64,000 bases of DNA from an uncultured Prevotellaceae bacterium (GCA_900318815.1 ONMA01000003.1:1-64000); one strand, 5' to 3'; counted from the stretch's first letter, positions 28,349-36,121 are shown. Made by a program: numbers and translations. The notes: generated by a model from the sequence alone, not told the origin.

Positions 28349-28422
28349 TTTTTAATGAATAAAAATAGGAGTTGCACCCTATTACGAATGCAACTCCCGG
28401 AATTTTCGTTGAGATTTGATGA

Positions 28423-30477
28423 CTATTTAATCAGGTCGACCGAACGCTTCAGGAACTTGTCGAGTGCCTCTCCCTTCAGCATGCCGTTCTGCAGCAGAGC
28501 CAGGTCGATGAGCTGATGCACGATGTCGTTCTTCTGAGCATAGTCGCTGATGAGCTGTTCTTTCTTTTGCTTCTGCTCGTCGATGGCCTTCTGCGTGTTG
28601 GCTTTGTCGTCCTTCTCCTCCTGTGTGATTTCCTCGGGTTTCTTCTTGTCCGTCTTCTGGTTCAGCGCGGCCAGACGGGCTTCCTGTCCCTTGATCTCAC
28701 CCTCGATGGGCTTGAGCTGTTCGGTCAGTTCGGTGTTGAAGGCATTGAGCACATCCTTCACCAGACGGTGGTCGCTGTTCAGCACCAGGTTGTATGAGTC
28801 GGGCATCTGTCCGTAGAAACTCATGCCCTGCTGGTAGCGGCTCATCTCCTTCATGCGGCGCATCCATTCGTTCTGAGTGATAATCACCGGACGAGCCTCC
28901 TCGCCCAAGGCATCCACCTGCACCATATACTCAGCTTTCTCGGTCTTTGGCATTTGTGACTTAAAGACGGCTGACAAATTGTCACGCTCTGCGTCTGTCA
29001 GATTGCTCTTCGGGGCATCGCTCTTCACGATGAGGCGGTCGATGATGTCGCTGTCCACGCGAGTGAAGCGGCTCTTCTCGAACTTCTGCTCCAGTGTCTG
29101 CAACGTGGGTACGTCAAGCTGTCCGTCCATCAGCAGCACGGAGTAGCCCTTGTCCTGTGCGGCCTTGATATACGAGTACTGCTCGTCCTTGTCGGTGGCA
29201 TAGAGGTAGACCAGCGTGTCGTCCTTGTCCTTCTGTGCGGCCTCGATCAGCTTGCGATACTCTTCGAAGGTGAAGTACTTGTTCTCGGTGTCTTTGAACA
29301 GGGCGAAATCCTTGGCACGGTCGTAGAAGTTCTCCTCCGACAGGATACCGTAGTTGATGAAGAGTTTCAGGTCGTCCCACTTCTCCTCATACTGCTTGCG
29401 ATCCTCGTTGAAGATAGCCTTCAGGCGGTCGGCCACTTTCTTGGTGATATAGGTGGATATTTTCTTCACCTCACGGTCGCTCTGCAAGTACGAGCGGCTC
29501 ACGTTCAGGGGAATGTCAGGCGAGTCGATGACGCCATGCAACAGCGTAAGGAACTCAGGCACAATGCCTTCCACCTGGTCGGTCACGAACACCTGATTGC
29601 AGTAGAGCTGAATCTTATTGCGCTGCAGCTCGATATTGCTCTTGATTTTCGGGAAGTAGAGAATGCCCGTGAGGTTGAAGGGATAGTCCACGTTCAGGTG
29701 AATCCAGAACAGCGGCTCGTCGCTCATGGGGTAGAGCGTGCGGTAGAACGACTTATAGTCCTCGTCCTTCAGCGTCGAGGGGGTCTTCGTCCACAGCGGC
29801 TCCACATTATTTATAATATTATCCTCTTCGGTGTCCACCTGCTTGCCGTCTTTCCATTCGGTCTTCTTGCCGAAAGCCACGGGTACGGCCATGAACTTGC
29901 AGTACTTGTTGAGCAGTCCTTCGAGCTTGTACTTGTCGAGGAACTCCTTGCAGTCGTCGTCGATGTAGAGGATGATGTCGCTGCCGTGCTCAGCGCGTTC
30001 GGCATCGTCAATCTCGAAGGCAGGGCTACCGTCGCAGCTCCACTTCACAGCCTTGGCATCCTCCCTGTAGCTCTTGGTGATGATTTCCACCTTCTTCGAC
30101 ACCATGAACGAGGAGTAGAAGCCCAGTCCGAAGTGACCGATGATGTTGTTGGCATTGTCCTTGTACTTCTCTAAGAAGTCTGAGACACCCGAGAAGGCTA
30201 TCTGGTTGATGTACTTGTCAATCTCCTCCTCGGTCATGCCTATACCATGATCGCTGATAGTGATGGTGCCCTTGTCGGCATCAAGGCTGATGCGCACGGT
30301 CAAGTCGCCCAGTTCTTCCTTGTATTCGCCCTTTTCCTTGAGGGTCTTCATCTTCTGCGTGGCATCGACGGCGTTGCTCACCATTTCGCGCAGGAAAATC
30401 TCATGGTCGCTGTAGAGAAACTTTTTGATAACGGGGAAGATGTTCTCGGTCGTAACCCCGATGTTACCTTTTTGCAT
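28423..30477 (-). CDS. htpG: Hsp90-family chaperone HtpG
   Basis: A 684-residue bacterial Hsp90. The N-terminal GHKL ATPase carries EIFLREMVSNAVDATQK, ISDHGIGMT and GHFGLGFYSSFMV. The middle domain (LNVDYPFNLTGILYFPKI, NVSRSYLQSDREVKKIS) and C-terminal dimer domain follow. The C-terminal domain contains an insert rich in lysine, glutamate and glutamine (about residues 605-650, KTDKKKPEEITQEEKDDKA), longer than in E. coli HtpG. It acts in the cytoplasm on client proteins under stress. Confidence 0.95.
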   Translation of the reverse strand: MQKGNIGVTTENIFPVIKKFLYSDHEIFLREMVSNAVDATQKMKTLKEKGEYKEELGDLTVRISLDADKGTITISDHGIGMTEEEIDKYINQIAFSGVSDFLEKYKDNANNIIGHFGLGFYSSFMVSKKVEIITKSYREDAKAVKWSCDGSPAFEIDDAERAEHGSDIILYIDDDCKEFLDKYKLEGLLNKYCKFMAVPVAFGKKTEWKDGKQVDTEEDNIINNVEPLWTKTPSTLKDEDYKSFYRTLYPMSDEPLFWIHLNVDYPFNLTGILYFPKIKSNIELQRNKIQLYCNQVFVTDQVEGIVPEFLTLLHGVIDSPDIPLNVSRSYLQSDREVKKISTYITKKVADRLKAIFNEDRKQYEEKWDDLKLFINYGILSEENFYDRAKDFALFKDTENKYFTFEEYRKLIEAAQKDKDDTLVYLYATDKDEQYSYIKAAQDKGYSVLLMDGQLDVPTLQTLEQKFEKSRFTRVDSDIIDRLIVKSDAPKSNLTDAERDNLSAVFKSQMPKTEKAEYMVQVDALGEEARPVIITQNEWMRRMKEMSRYQQGMSFYGQMPDSYNLVLNSDHRLVKDVLNAFNTELTEQLKPIEGEIKGQEARLAALNQKTDKKKPEEITQEEKDDKANTQKAIDEQKQKKEQLISDYAQKNDIVHQLIDLALLQNGMLKGEALDKFLKRSVDLIK

Positions 30478-30558
30478 AGTTGTTATATGTATTGTTATGA
30501 TTTTGTTGCTGATACTGCAAATGTCGTGCCAAAAAAATGCAGAAAACGCGGGGAATCT

Positions 30559-30589
30559 TTTGTCAGTACGGAAATAAGTAGTAACTTTG
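30559..30589 (+). promoter_or_regulatory. Promoter of fmt
   Basis: TTTG (30559-30562), a 19-base spacer, TAACTTTG (30582-30589), 37 bases before the ATG. Confidence 0.78.
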
Positions 30590-30625
30590 CGCTATCATTT
30601 AAGAATACCCAGAATAGAAGAATCC

Positions 30626-31651
30626 ATGCAGAAAAGTGATTTACGAATAGTGTTCATGGGAACCCCGGAGTTCGCCGTTGAGACGCTGAAGGCGTTAGTT
30701 GACAATGATTATCAGGTCGTGGCCGTAGTGACGCAGCCCGACAAACCCGTAGGCCGACACGGCACGGTGTTACAGCCCTCTGCCGTGAAAGTGTTTGCTC
30801 AGGAACATGGCCTGCCTGTACTTCAGCCCGAGAAGATGAAAGACCCCGTTTTCATCGAACAGCTGTGTTCCTTCGAGGCCAACCTTCAAGTGGTGGTGGC
30901 CTTCCGTATGCTGCCCGAAGTGGTCTGGGCCATGCCCCGTTACGGCACGTTCAACGTGCATGCTGCCCTCTTGCCGCAGTATCGCGGAGCGGCTCCCATC
31001 AATTGGGCCGTTATCAACGGGGAGACCATGACAGGAGTCACCACCTTCTTCCTTGACCACGACATTGATACGGGCCGCATCATCATGCAACTGCCATTCC
31101 CTATTCCCGATGATGCCGATGTCGCTTTCGTCTACGACGGGCTGATGCACTTGGGAGCCGATATATGCCTGCAGACGCTGGAGCGCATCCTTACAACTGA
31201 TGGTCATCCTGAAACGGTGGAACAAAATGATTCTTCACTCTTCACTCTTCACTCTTCACTCTCCTCCTTCCCCTCTCCTCTCTCCTCTCTCCCCTCTCCT
31301 CTAAAAACCGCTCCCAAGATATTCAAGGAGACCTGCGAAATCAACTGGAAGATGACGGCCAAGCAGGTCTACGACTTTATACGGGGTCTGAGTCCCTATC
31401 CTGGAGCTTGGACTACGCTGAAATCGCCCGACGGTACTGAGTCTGTACTGAAAGTCTTTCACACCACCAAGACCGACAAACCTGCCACCGGTACTCCTGG
31501 GCAGATTGTGACCGACCGCAAACACCTCTATATATCCTGTGCCGACGATCTGTTGCAAATCGACGAGCTACAACTGGCAGGCAAGAAGCGCATGGCTGCC
31601 CAGGCTTTCCTCAACGGAATGAAAACAATTGAAAATTATTTGGTCATTTAA
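30626..31651 (+). CDS. fmt: Methionyl-tRNA formyltransferase
   Basis: A 341-residue enzyme that formylates initiator Met-tRNA. The N-terminal domain shows VFMGTPEFAVETL, FNVHAALLPQYRGAAPINWAVINGE (catalytic N-x-H-x-S/A...P-x-YRG type) and TTFFLDHDIDTG. The C-terminal OB-like domain starts after APKIFKE. Between the two, residues about 200-226 are translated from a GAAGAGT-type heptamer run plus a CTCTCC-rich tract (31229-31303), adding a serine/leucine/proline stretch (SSLFTLHSSLSSFPSPLSS) to the interdomain linker. The frame stays open, so the protein is probably functional. The ATG at 30626 precedes the conserved start MQKSDLRIVFMGTP. Confidence 0.93.
   Translation: MQKSDLRIVFMGTPEFAVETLKALVDNDYQVVAVVTQPDKPVGRHGTVLQPSAVKVFAQEHGLPVLQPEKMKDPVFIEQLCSFEANLQVVVAFRMLPEVVWAMPRYGTFNVHAALLPQYRGAAPINWAVINGETMTGVTTFFLDHDIDTGRIIMQLPFPIPDDADVAFVYDGLMHLGADICLQTLERILTTDGHPETVEQNDSSLFTLHSSLSSFPSPLSSLPSPLKTAPKIFKETCEINWKMTAKQVYDFIRGLSPYPGAWTTLKSPDGTESVLKVFHTTKTDKPATGTPGQIVTDRKHLYISCADDLLQIDELQLAGKKRMAAQAFLNGMKTIENYLVI
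31229..31303 (-). repeat. Heptamer and CTCTCC repeat expansion inside fmt
   Basis: About four units of CTTCACT (the complement of the heptamer seen at 3030 and 15204), then a CCTCTCCT tract. The stretch sits at the domain boundary of Fmt and preserves the frame. Confidence 0.8.
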
Positions 31652-31711
31652 CATAATAAATAGCATTCTGTGGCGTTTCTTAATTGTAAACAGCTTACTC
31701 ATAAAAACGGA

Positions 31712-31831
31712 ATGCCTATGCAAATTTTTACACGAGAAGAAACAACTCCGAGTGAGAAAGTGATTAAACTCATTAGGCAGATTGCCTACACCTATCGCGT
31801 GGCCAACAATCAAGCCTATTGTCTGAACTAA
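31712..31831 (+). CDS. Small conserved-looking protein (39 aa), unknown function
   Basis: An ATG-initiated frame of 39 residues: MPMQIFTREETTPSEKVIKL, then IRQIAYTYRVANNQAYCLN. It lies between fmt and rpe, ends 11 bases before rpe, and is preceded by a purine-rich AAAAACGGA. Its composition (amphipathic helix with aromatic tail) looks protein-like, and I have an impression of similar short proteins in other Bacteroidales genomes, which I cannot check. A second ATG at 31718 is also possible. Confidence 0.55.
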   Translation: MPMQIFTREETTPSEKVIKLIRQIAYTYRVANNQAYCLN

Positions 31832-31841
31832 AAAAACAAAC

Positions 31842-32495
31842 ATGGCAACATTAGTATCTCCCTCATTGCTCGCTGCCGACTTCCTGCATCTCGACTCCGA
31901 GATTGACATGATTAACCGTAGTGAGGCCGACTGGCTTCACCTTGACGTGATGGACGGCTCGTTCGTTCCCAACATCTCCTTTGGATTCCCCGTACTCGAG
32001 GCCGTTGCCTCCGTCTGTAAGAAGCCACTCGACGTGCATTACATGATAGAGAAGCCCGAGCGCTACATCAAGCAGACTGCCAAGCTGCATGCCATGATGA
32101 TGAACGTGCATGTGGAGGCATGTACCCATCTGCATCGCACCGTGCAGGAAATCCATGCGGCTGGCATGAAAGCCGGCGTGACGCTTAACCCCGCTACACC
32201 CGTCTCTGTGCTTGAAGACATTCTTGGTGACATTGACATGGTGCTGTTGATGAGCGTGAATCCCGGCTTCGGCGGGCAGACTTTCATAGAGAACACCATT
32301 GCCAAGGTGCAGCGGTTGCGCCGCATGATTGACGAGCGTGGCTGCAAAGTGCTTATTGAGGTCGATGGCGGCGTACAGGGCGAGACGGCTCCAAGGCTTG
32401 TCAAGGCTGGTGTCGATGTGCTGGTCTCTGGCAGCTACGTCTTTAAAAGCAAAACGCCTGAACAGACCATCCACGACCTCCGCATGCTATCGTAG
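31842..32495 (+). CDS. rpe: Ribulose-phosphate 3-epimerase
   Basis: A 217-residue TIM-barrel enzyme of the pentose phosphate pathway. Motifs: PSLLAADF with the catalytic region, LHLDVMDGSFVPNISFG (metal and catalytic aspartate), VHYMIEKPERYI, MSVNPGFGGQTF, and IEVDGGVQ with the second catalytic aspartate. It follows fmt and the 39-residue frame on the same strand, likely one transcript, and is closed by the hairpin at 32506-32534. Confidence 0.95.
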   Translation: MATLVSPSLLAADFLHLDSEIDMINRSEADWLHLDVMDGSFVPNISFGFPVLEAVASVCKKPLDVHYMIEKPERYIKQTAKLHAMMMNVHVEACTHLHRTVQEIHAAGMKAGVTLNPATPVSVLEDILGDIDMVLLMSVNPGFGGQTFIENTIAKVQRLRRMIDERGCKVLIEVDGGVQGETAPRLVKAGVDVLVSGSYVFKSKTPEQTIHDLRMLS

Positions 32496-32505
32496 AACAC
32501 AAAAG

Positions 32506-32534
32506 AATAACCGTCTGCAAAACAGGCGGTTATT
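32506..32534. terminator. Terminator after rpe
   Basis: AATAACCGTCTG pairs with CAGGCGGTTATT around a 5-base loop, followed by TTAATT. It is nearly the same as the terminator beside tRNA-Pro at 33345-33377. Confidence 0.8.
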
Positions 32535-32540
32535 TTAATT

Positions 32541-32560
32541 ATCGTCGAGGTGACAAGGAA
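32541..32560 (-). repeat. Truncated copy of the tRNA-Pro 3' end
   Basis: CGTCGAGGTGACA, identical to the end of the tRNA-Pro gene at 33384-33396, then diverging. With the adjacent terminator it forms a direct repeat of about 50 bases with 33345-33400, on either side of hicAB. Confidence 0.65.
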
Positions 32561-32587
32561 CCACGATTACCATTTTCTCGCGAATTA

Positions 32588-32619
32588 TTTGGCCATTAAT
32601 GGAAAAATTACTATCTTTG
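32588..32619 (+). promoter_or_regulatory. Promoter of the hicAB cassette
   Basis: TTTG (32588-32591), a 20-base spacer, TATCTTTG (32612-32619), 25 bases before the hicA start. Confidence 0.75.
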
Positions 32620-32644
32620 CAGCGCAAAAGTGGAAAAAAGTGAA

Positions 32645-32824
32645 ATGAAATATACAGAATTGCACAGGAGATTCATCAAGGCCGGATAGAAGTTCGACCA
32701 TGCAGAAGGAAGCCATTACTACTACATGAAAGATGGCGTGATGACAGAGGCCGTTCCCTACCATGGAGCAAAGGAAATGGGAACAGGACTTGCAAACAAG
32801 CTAATCAGAAAGTACGGAGTATAA
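32645..32824 (+). pseudogene. hicA: HicA-family toxin gene with an internal amber codon
   Basis: The 60-codon frame reads as a complete HicA-like mRNA interferase: MKYTELHRRFIKAG, stop, KFDHAEGSHYYYMKDGVMTE and so on to LANKLIRKYGV. The family normally has tryptophan at codon 15 (AGWKF), and here TGG has become TAG at 32687-32689. The active-site motif EGSHYYY with its histidine is intact downstream. The only visible lesion is this single nonsense change. A downstream restart at an ATG would lose the first half of the fold. It precedes hicB by 52 bases. Confidence 0.85.
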
Positions 32825-32876
32825 TACCCCTGTACATAAATAAAAATAATGTTTTATCCTATAGAACCGTAGAGTC

Positions 32877-33275
32877 ATGGAGAAAATAATAATGATTATT
32901 GAAAAGTCAAAGGACTTCTTTGATGCCTATTCAGACAACTGTGACGGCATTTATGCAGCAGGAGACAGCGTCCAGGCTGTCAAGGAAGATGCGATGAGGG
33001 CAATAGAGGGTATCAAGCGCAACCTTCCTGAAGACCGCTGGCCGAAGCAGATAAAGGGAGAGTTTGAAATAGAATGGAAATTCGACGTGCCCAGCTTCCT
33101 GGAGTACTATGGCAACTATCTGTCACTGGCAGGTCTGCAGCGCATGACGGGTATCAACCAGAAGCAGCTATCCAACTATCTGCACCACCGTGCAGTGCCC
33201 AGGCAGAAGCAGGCCGACCGCATCATCAACGGACTGCACAACTTCGCAAGGGAGATTCTGAGCATCACACTCTGA
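32877..33275 (+). CDS. hicB: HicB-family antitoxin
   Basis: A 132-residue antitoxin. The N-terminal HicB fold (about residues 1-75, with SDNCDGIYAAGDSVQAVKEDA) neutralises HicA, and the C-terminal helix-turn-helix (LAGLQRMTGINQKQLSNYLH) should bind the cassette promoter. It follows the broken hicA and is intact, so the antitoxin may be retained as a repressor or as immunity against another HicA. The start ATG at 32877 gives MEKIIMIIEKSKDFFDAY. Family placement is from the overall pattern and its partner. Confidence 0.85.
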   Translation: MEKIIMIIEKSKDFFDAYSDNCDGIYAAGDSVQAVKEDAMRAIEGIKRNLPEDRWPKQIKGEFEIEWKFDVPSFLEYYGNYLSLAGLQRMTGINQKQLSNYLHHRAVPRQKQADRIINGLHNFAREILSITL

Positions 33276-33344
33276 TTTATTGTTTGACACCTGCAAGCCG
33301 TTGTGATTCTGCCCCACTTTTGGCGCGATACTTTTTATAAAATC

Positions 33345-33377
33345 AAAATAACCGTCTGATTTTCAGACGGTTATTTT
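33345..33377. terminator. Terminator beside tRNA-Pro
   Basis: A perfect 15-bp stem (AAAATAACCGTCTGA with TCAGACGGTTATTTT) around three bases. It lies just past the 3' end of tRNA-Pro on the minus strand and can also end hicB transcription. Confidence 0.85.
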
Positions 33378-33385
33378 ATTTTTCG

Positions 33386-33458
33386 TCGAGGTGACAGGAC
33401 TCGAACCTGCGACAGCCTGGTCCCAAACCAGGAACGCTACCAACTGCGCTACACCTCG
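33386..33458 (-). tRNA. tRNA-Pro (UGG)
   Basis: Minus-strand cloverleaf with acceptor CGAGGTG/CACCTCG, anticodon stem CCTGG/CCAGG with loop TTTGGGA (anticodon TGG), and T-loop GTTCGAGTC. CCA is not encoded. Its 3' end is duplicated at 32541-32560. Confidence 0.95.
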
Positions 33459-33476
33459 CCTTAAAATTTGCGGGTG

Positions 33477-33508
33477 CAAAGGTAATCATTTTTTCCGAAC
33501 CCCGCAAA
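33477..33508 (-). promoter_or_regulatory. Promoter of tRNA-Pro
   Basis: Minus-strand TTTG (33508-33505), a 20-base spacer and TACCTTTG (33484-33477), followed by CACCCGC. Confidence 0.82.
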
Positions 33509-33521
33509 TTTTTTCACATAA

Positions 33522-34709
33522 TTATTTGATGATACCTTGTTCAACAAATATTTTCTTCAAAGCAATCACCGACCGCTCCACCTGTTCCTGCGTGTGCGTA
33601 GCCATCAGCGCATAGCGCACTAACGTGTCTTGCGGAGCACATGCCGGAGGAATAACAGGATTAATAAACACGCCAGCGTTGAAGGCAAGTGCCGTGACGA
33701 GGAATGTCTTGTCAACATCACGCACATACAGCGGGATGATGGGACTCTCCGTCTCACCAATCTCGAAACCTTCCTCGCGGAAACGCTGCAAGGCATAGCG
33801 AGTCACTTCCCATAGCTTCTCTATGCGCTCTGGCTCTTGCTGGATGATATGCAGGGCTTCAAGTGCAGCAGCCGTGGCAGCAGGAGTATTGGAAGCCGAG
33901 AAAATATAAGTGCGACAAGTGTGACGCAGGTAGTTGATGGTGTCGAAATCGGAAGCGATGAAACCGCCGATGCTTGCCAGGGACTTAGAGAAGGTGCCCA
34001 TGATAAGATCCACTTCCTTAGTGAGTCCGAAATGGTCGCATACGCCACGTCCCTGACGGCCAAAGACTCCTAAGCCATGAGCCTCGTCGACCATCACAGA
34101 ACAGTTATACTTTTTTTTCAGCTCAATGATTTCCGGAAGTTTGGCAAGGTCGCCCTCCATAGAGAACACGCCATCTACCACAATCAGCTTAATGGCTTCG
34201 TAAGGCAGCTTGGACAGCACGCGCTCCAGGTCGTCCATGTCGTTATGCTTGTAGTGCAACTGCTTAGCAAAAGCCAAGCGACGCCCGTCAACTATAGAAG
34301 CATGGTCGCGGTCGTCGCATATTACGAAATCATCTTTACCAAGCAATGCAGGTATCACACCCTGATTGACGCTGAAGCCCGTGGAGAGACAGAGGCAGTC
34401 GTCTTTACCGATATATTCTGCTATCTCCTTCTCTAACTGTACATGCAAATCCAATGTACCGTTCAAGAAACGGCTACCGGCACATCCCGACCCATACTTG
34501 TCGAGTGCAGCTTTGGCAGCATCAATAATTCGCTGGTCGCCCGTAAGTCCAGTATAGGCATTGGAACCAAACATGAGTACCTTGTGCCCACCCATTTCTA
34601 CTTCAGTTCCCTGTTTGCCTGTAATTGCGCGGAAGTAGGGATATACGCCTTCGGCCATAAACTTCTGCGGTAGACGGTACTGTTTGTATCTTTCTTGTAG
34701 TTGTCCCAT
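33522..34709 (-). CDS. spt: Serine palmitoyltransferase-like (alpha-oxoamine synthase)
   Basis: A 395-residue PLP enzyme of the alpha-oxoamine synthase family, which joins an amino acid to an acyl-CoA. The PLP lysine lies in GTFSKSLASIGGF, with VDEAHGLGVFGRQGRG holding the PLP-binding aspartate. The closest pattern I know is the Bacteroides serine palmitoyltransferase that makes 3-ketosphinganine, rather than KBL or BioF, because no tdh or bio genes adjoin and a lipid kinase gene is divergently placed. Sphingolipid synthesis is typical of this group. A glycine C-acetyltransferase or 8-amino-7-oxononanoate synthase activity cannot be excluded from sequence alone. Confidence 0.82.
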   Translation of the reverse strand: MGQLQERYKQYRLPQKFMAEGVYPYFRAITGKQGTEVEMGGHKVLMFGSNAYTGLTGDQRIIDAAKAALDKYGSGCAGSRFLNGTLDLHVQLEKEIAEYIGKDDCLCLSTGFSVNQGVIPALLGKDDFVICDDRDHASIVDGRRLAFAKQLHYKHNDMDDLERVLSKLPYEAIKLIVVDGVFSMEGDLAKLPEIIELKKKYNCSVMVDEAHGLGVFGRQGRGVCDHFGLTKEVDLIMGTFSKSLASIGGFIASDFDTINYLRHTCRTYIFSASNTPAATAAALEALHIIQQEPERIEKLWEVTRYALQRFREEGFEIGETESPIIPLYVRDVDKTFLVTALAFNAGVFINPVIPPACAPQDTLVRYALMATHTQEQVERSVIALKKIFVEQGIIK

Positions 34710-34743
34710 ATATCTTTTATAGGTTTTCTTTTCTTACAGTCTG

Positions 34744-34751
34744 CAAAGTTA
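34744..34751 (-). promoter_or_regulatory. -7 box of the serine palmitoyltransferase gene
   Basis: Minus-strand TAACTTTG followed by GCAG, 35 bases before the start. Confidence 0.55.
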
Positions 34752-34845
34752 CATAAAATAATTCAAATAGTGAACTTTTTTCAAAATAAATGTAAGTTTT
34801 AAGCATTTTTATTTTCCATTTATTGTGTTTTTCGGCTATTTTTGC

Positions 34846-34853
34846 TACTTTTG
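34846..34853 (+). promoter_or_regulatory. -7 box immediately before the lipid kinase ATG
   Basis: TACTTTTG ends only six bases before the ATG at 34860. A second candidate TATTTTTG is at 34837-34844. Either would give a leader of a few bases or none. Confidence 0.55.
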
Positions 34854-34859
34854 CACAGT

Positions 34860-35903
34860 ATGAACGAGAAAAAAAAGAAGATAACATTCATTGTGAACCC
34901 TATTTCAGGCACCAGCAAGAAGGACTCTGTGCCTGATTTGGTGAAGGAAATGCTCGATGCTGAGATATTTGAGCAGCCAGAGATTCTGTTTACGGAATAT
35001 GCCGGACATGCCGCAGTCATAGCCCGGCAATGTGTGGACAGCCATGTTGACGTGTGTGTGGCCGTTGGCGGCGACGGTACAGTTAATGAGGTGGCACGCT
35101 CACTTGTCCACACCCACACGGCATTAGGCATCATCCCCTGCGGAAGTGGTAATGGGCTTGCCCGCCATCTTTGCCTCCCCATTGACCCCAAACGAGCCAT
35201 TAGCATTATCAACAAGTGCCAGATTGAGGACTTCGATTATGGCCTGATCAACAACCTTCCTTTCTTCTGCACCTGCGGAATGGGATTTGATGCCTTCATT
35301 TCCCTTAAATTTGCCGAGGCTGGCAAACGCGGCCCCATCACCTACGTGGAAAACGTTCTGAAAGCGGGGTTGAAATACAAGCCGGAGACTTACGTCATTG
35401 ACGATGAGAACGGTTCTCAGAAATACAAGGCTTTTCTTGTGGCGTGCGCCAATGCTGCCCAGTATGGCAACAATGCCTATATCGCACCAGGAGCCTCCAT
35501 GAAGGACGGCATGATGGATGTCATCATCATGGAGCCGTTTGATGCGCTCGAAGCACCCACCATCGCCTACGACCTCTTTTCAAAGACGCTCACCCAGAAT
35601 TCGAAAATCAAAATGTTCCGTGCTAAAAAGATTCATATCCACAGGAATGCCTCTGGGGCCATACACTACGATGGCGACCCTATCATCACGGGCACGGATA
35701 TTGACATCGAAATGCAACCACTCGGATTGCGGGTCGTCGTCAACCCTGATGCCATAGAGGATCAGACTCCGCCGAATGCCATGCTCAATGCTTTCAGCGA
35801 TTTGTTTAATAATATAAATAATGTACGCGAGGACATTGTCCGCAGCGGACGTCGCATCCATATACTCAACAAACTGATGTTACGGCGCTTGTCCCGACTA
35901 TAA
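34860..35903 (+). CDS. Diacylglycerol/sphingosine kinase-family lipid kinase
   Basis: A 347-residue DAGK-catalytic domain protein. It begins with the VNPISGTSKKD nucleotide-binding motif (about residues 13-23) and has AVGGDGTVNEVA, the family's signature, plus IPCGSGNGLARHL. The C-terminal beta domain includes CTCGMGFDAFIS and HYDGDPI, where the active-site aspartate region lies. Such enzymes phosphorylate diacylglycerol, sphingosine or ceramide. Placement head to head with the sphingolipid synthase gene suggests a sphingoid or ceramide substrate; that is inference. Its -7 box is so close that the mRNA may be leaderless. Confidence 0.87.
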   Translation: MNEKKKKITFIVNPISGTSKKDSVPDLVKEMLDAEIFEQPEILFTEYAGHAAVIARQCVDSHVDVCVAVGGDGTVNEVARSLVHTHTALGIIPCGSGNGLARHLCLPIDPKRAISIINKCQIEDFDYGLINNLPFFCTCGMGFDAFISLKFAEAGKRGPITYVENVLKAGLKYKPETYVIDDENGSQKYKAFLVACANAAQYGNNAYIAPGASMKDGMMDVIIMEPFDALEAPTIAYDLFSKTLTQNSKIKMFRAKKIHIHRNASGAIHYDGDPIITGTDIDIEMQPLGLRVVVNPDAIEDQTPPNAMLNAFSDLFNNINNVREDIVRSGRRIHILNKLMLRRLSRL

Positions 35904-35935
35904 GTCCAAGAATCAAACACAAGTTTTGTCAAGAC

Positions 35936-36121
35936 ATGCAGTTAATCATAACTATCATCCTTGTTTTGGCGGCCATCGCCTACGCCGCCTACAGGGTATA
36001 TCTGTCTTTTCAACATACATACGACCCTTGCAAAGGATGTCCAGGATGCGCCAAGAAAGGGCAAATCAAAGAAAAAAACGGGTGTAAAGAAAAAAATAGC
36101 GGAATTTTTTTGGTCATTTAG
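35936..36121 (+). CDS. FeoB-associated Cys-rich membrane protein
   Basis: A 61-residue protein with one N-terminal membrane helix (LIITIILVLAAIAYAAYRVY) and a cysteine cluster CKGCPGCAKK followed by a lysine-rich tail. This layout matches the small Cys-rich proteins usually found beside feoB, thought to aid iron transport. Here it is about 23 kb from the feoAB gene and follows the lipid kinase by 32 bases. Its last codons overlap the -33 element of the tRNA-Cys promoter. Confidence 0.75.
   Translation: MQLIITIILVLAAIAYAAYRVYLSFQHTYDPCKGCPGCAKKGQIKEKNGCKEKNSGIFLVI

Noticed and set aside
33522..34709. Glycine C-acetyltransferase (kbl) or bioF
   Set aside because: No threonine dehydrogenase or biotin genes are nearby, and the divergent lipid kinase gene favours sphingolipid synthesis. 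The choice stays tentative.
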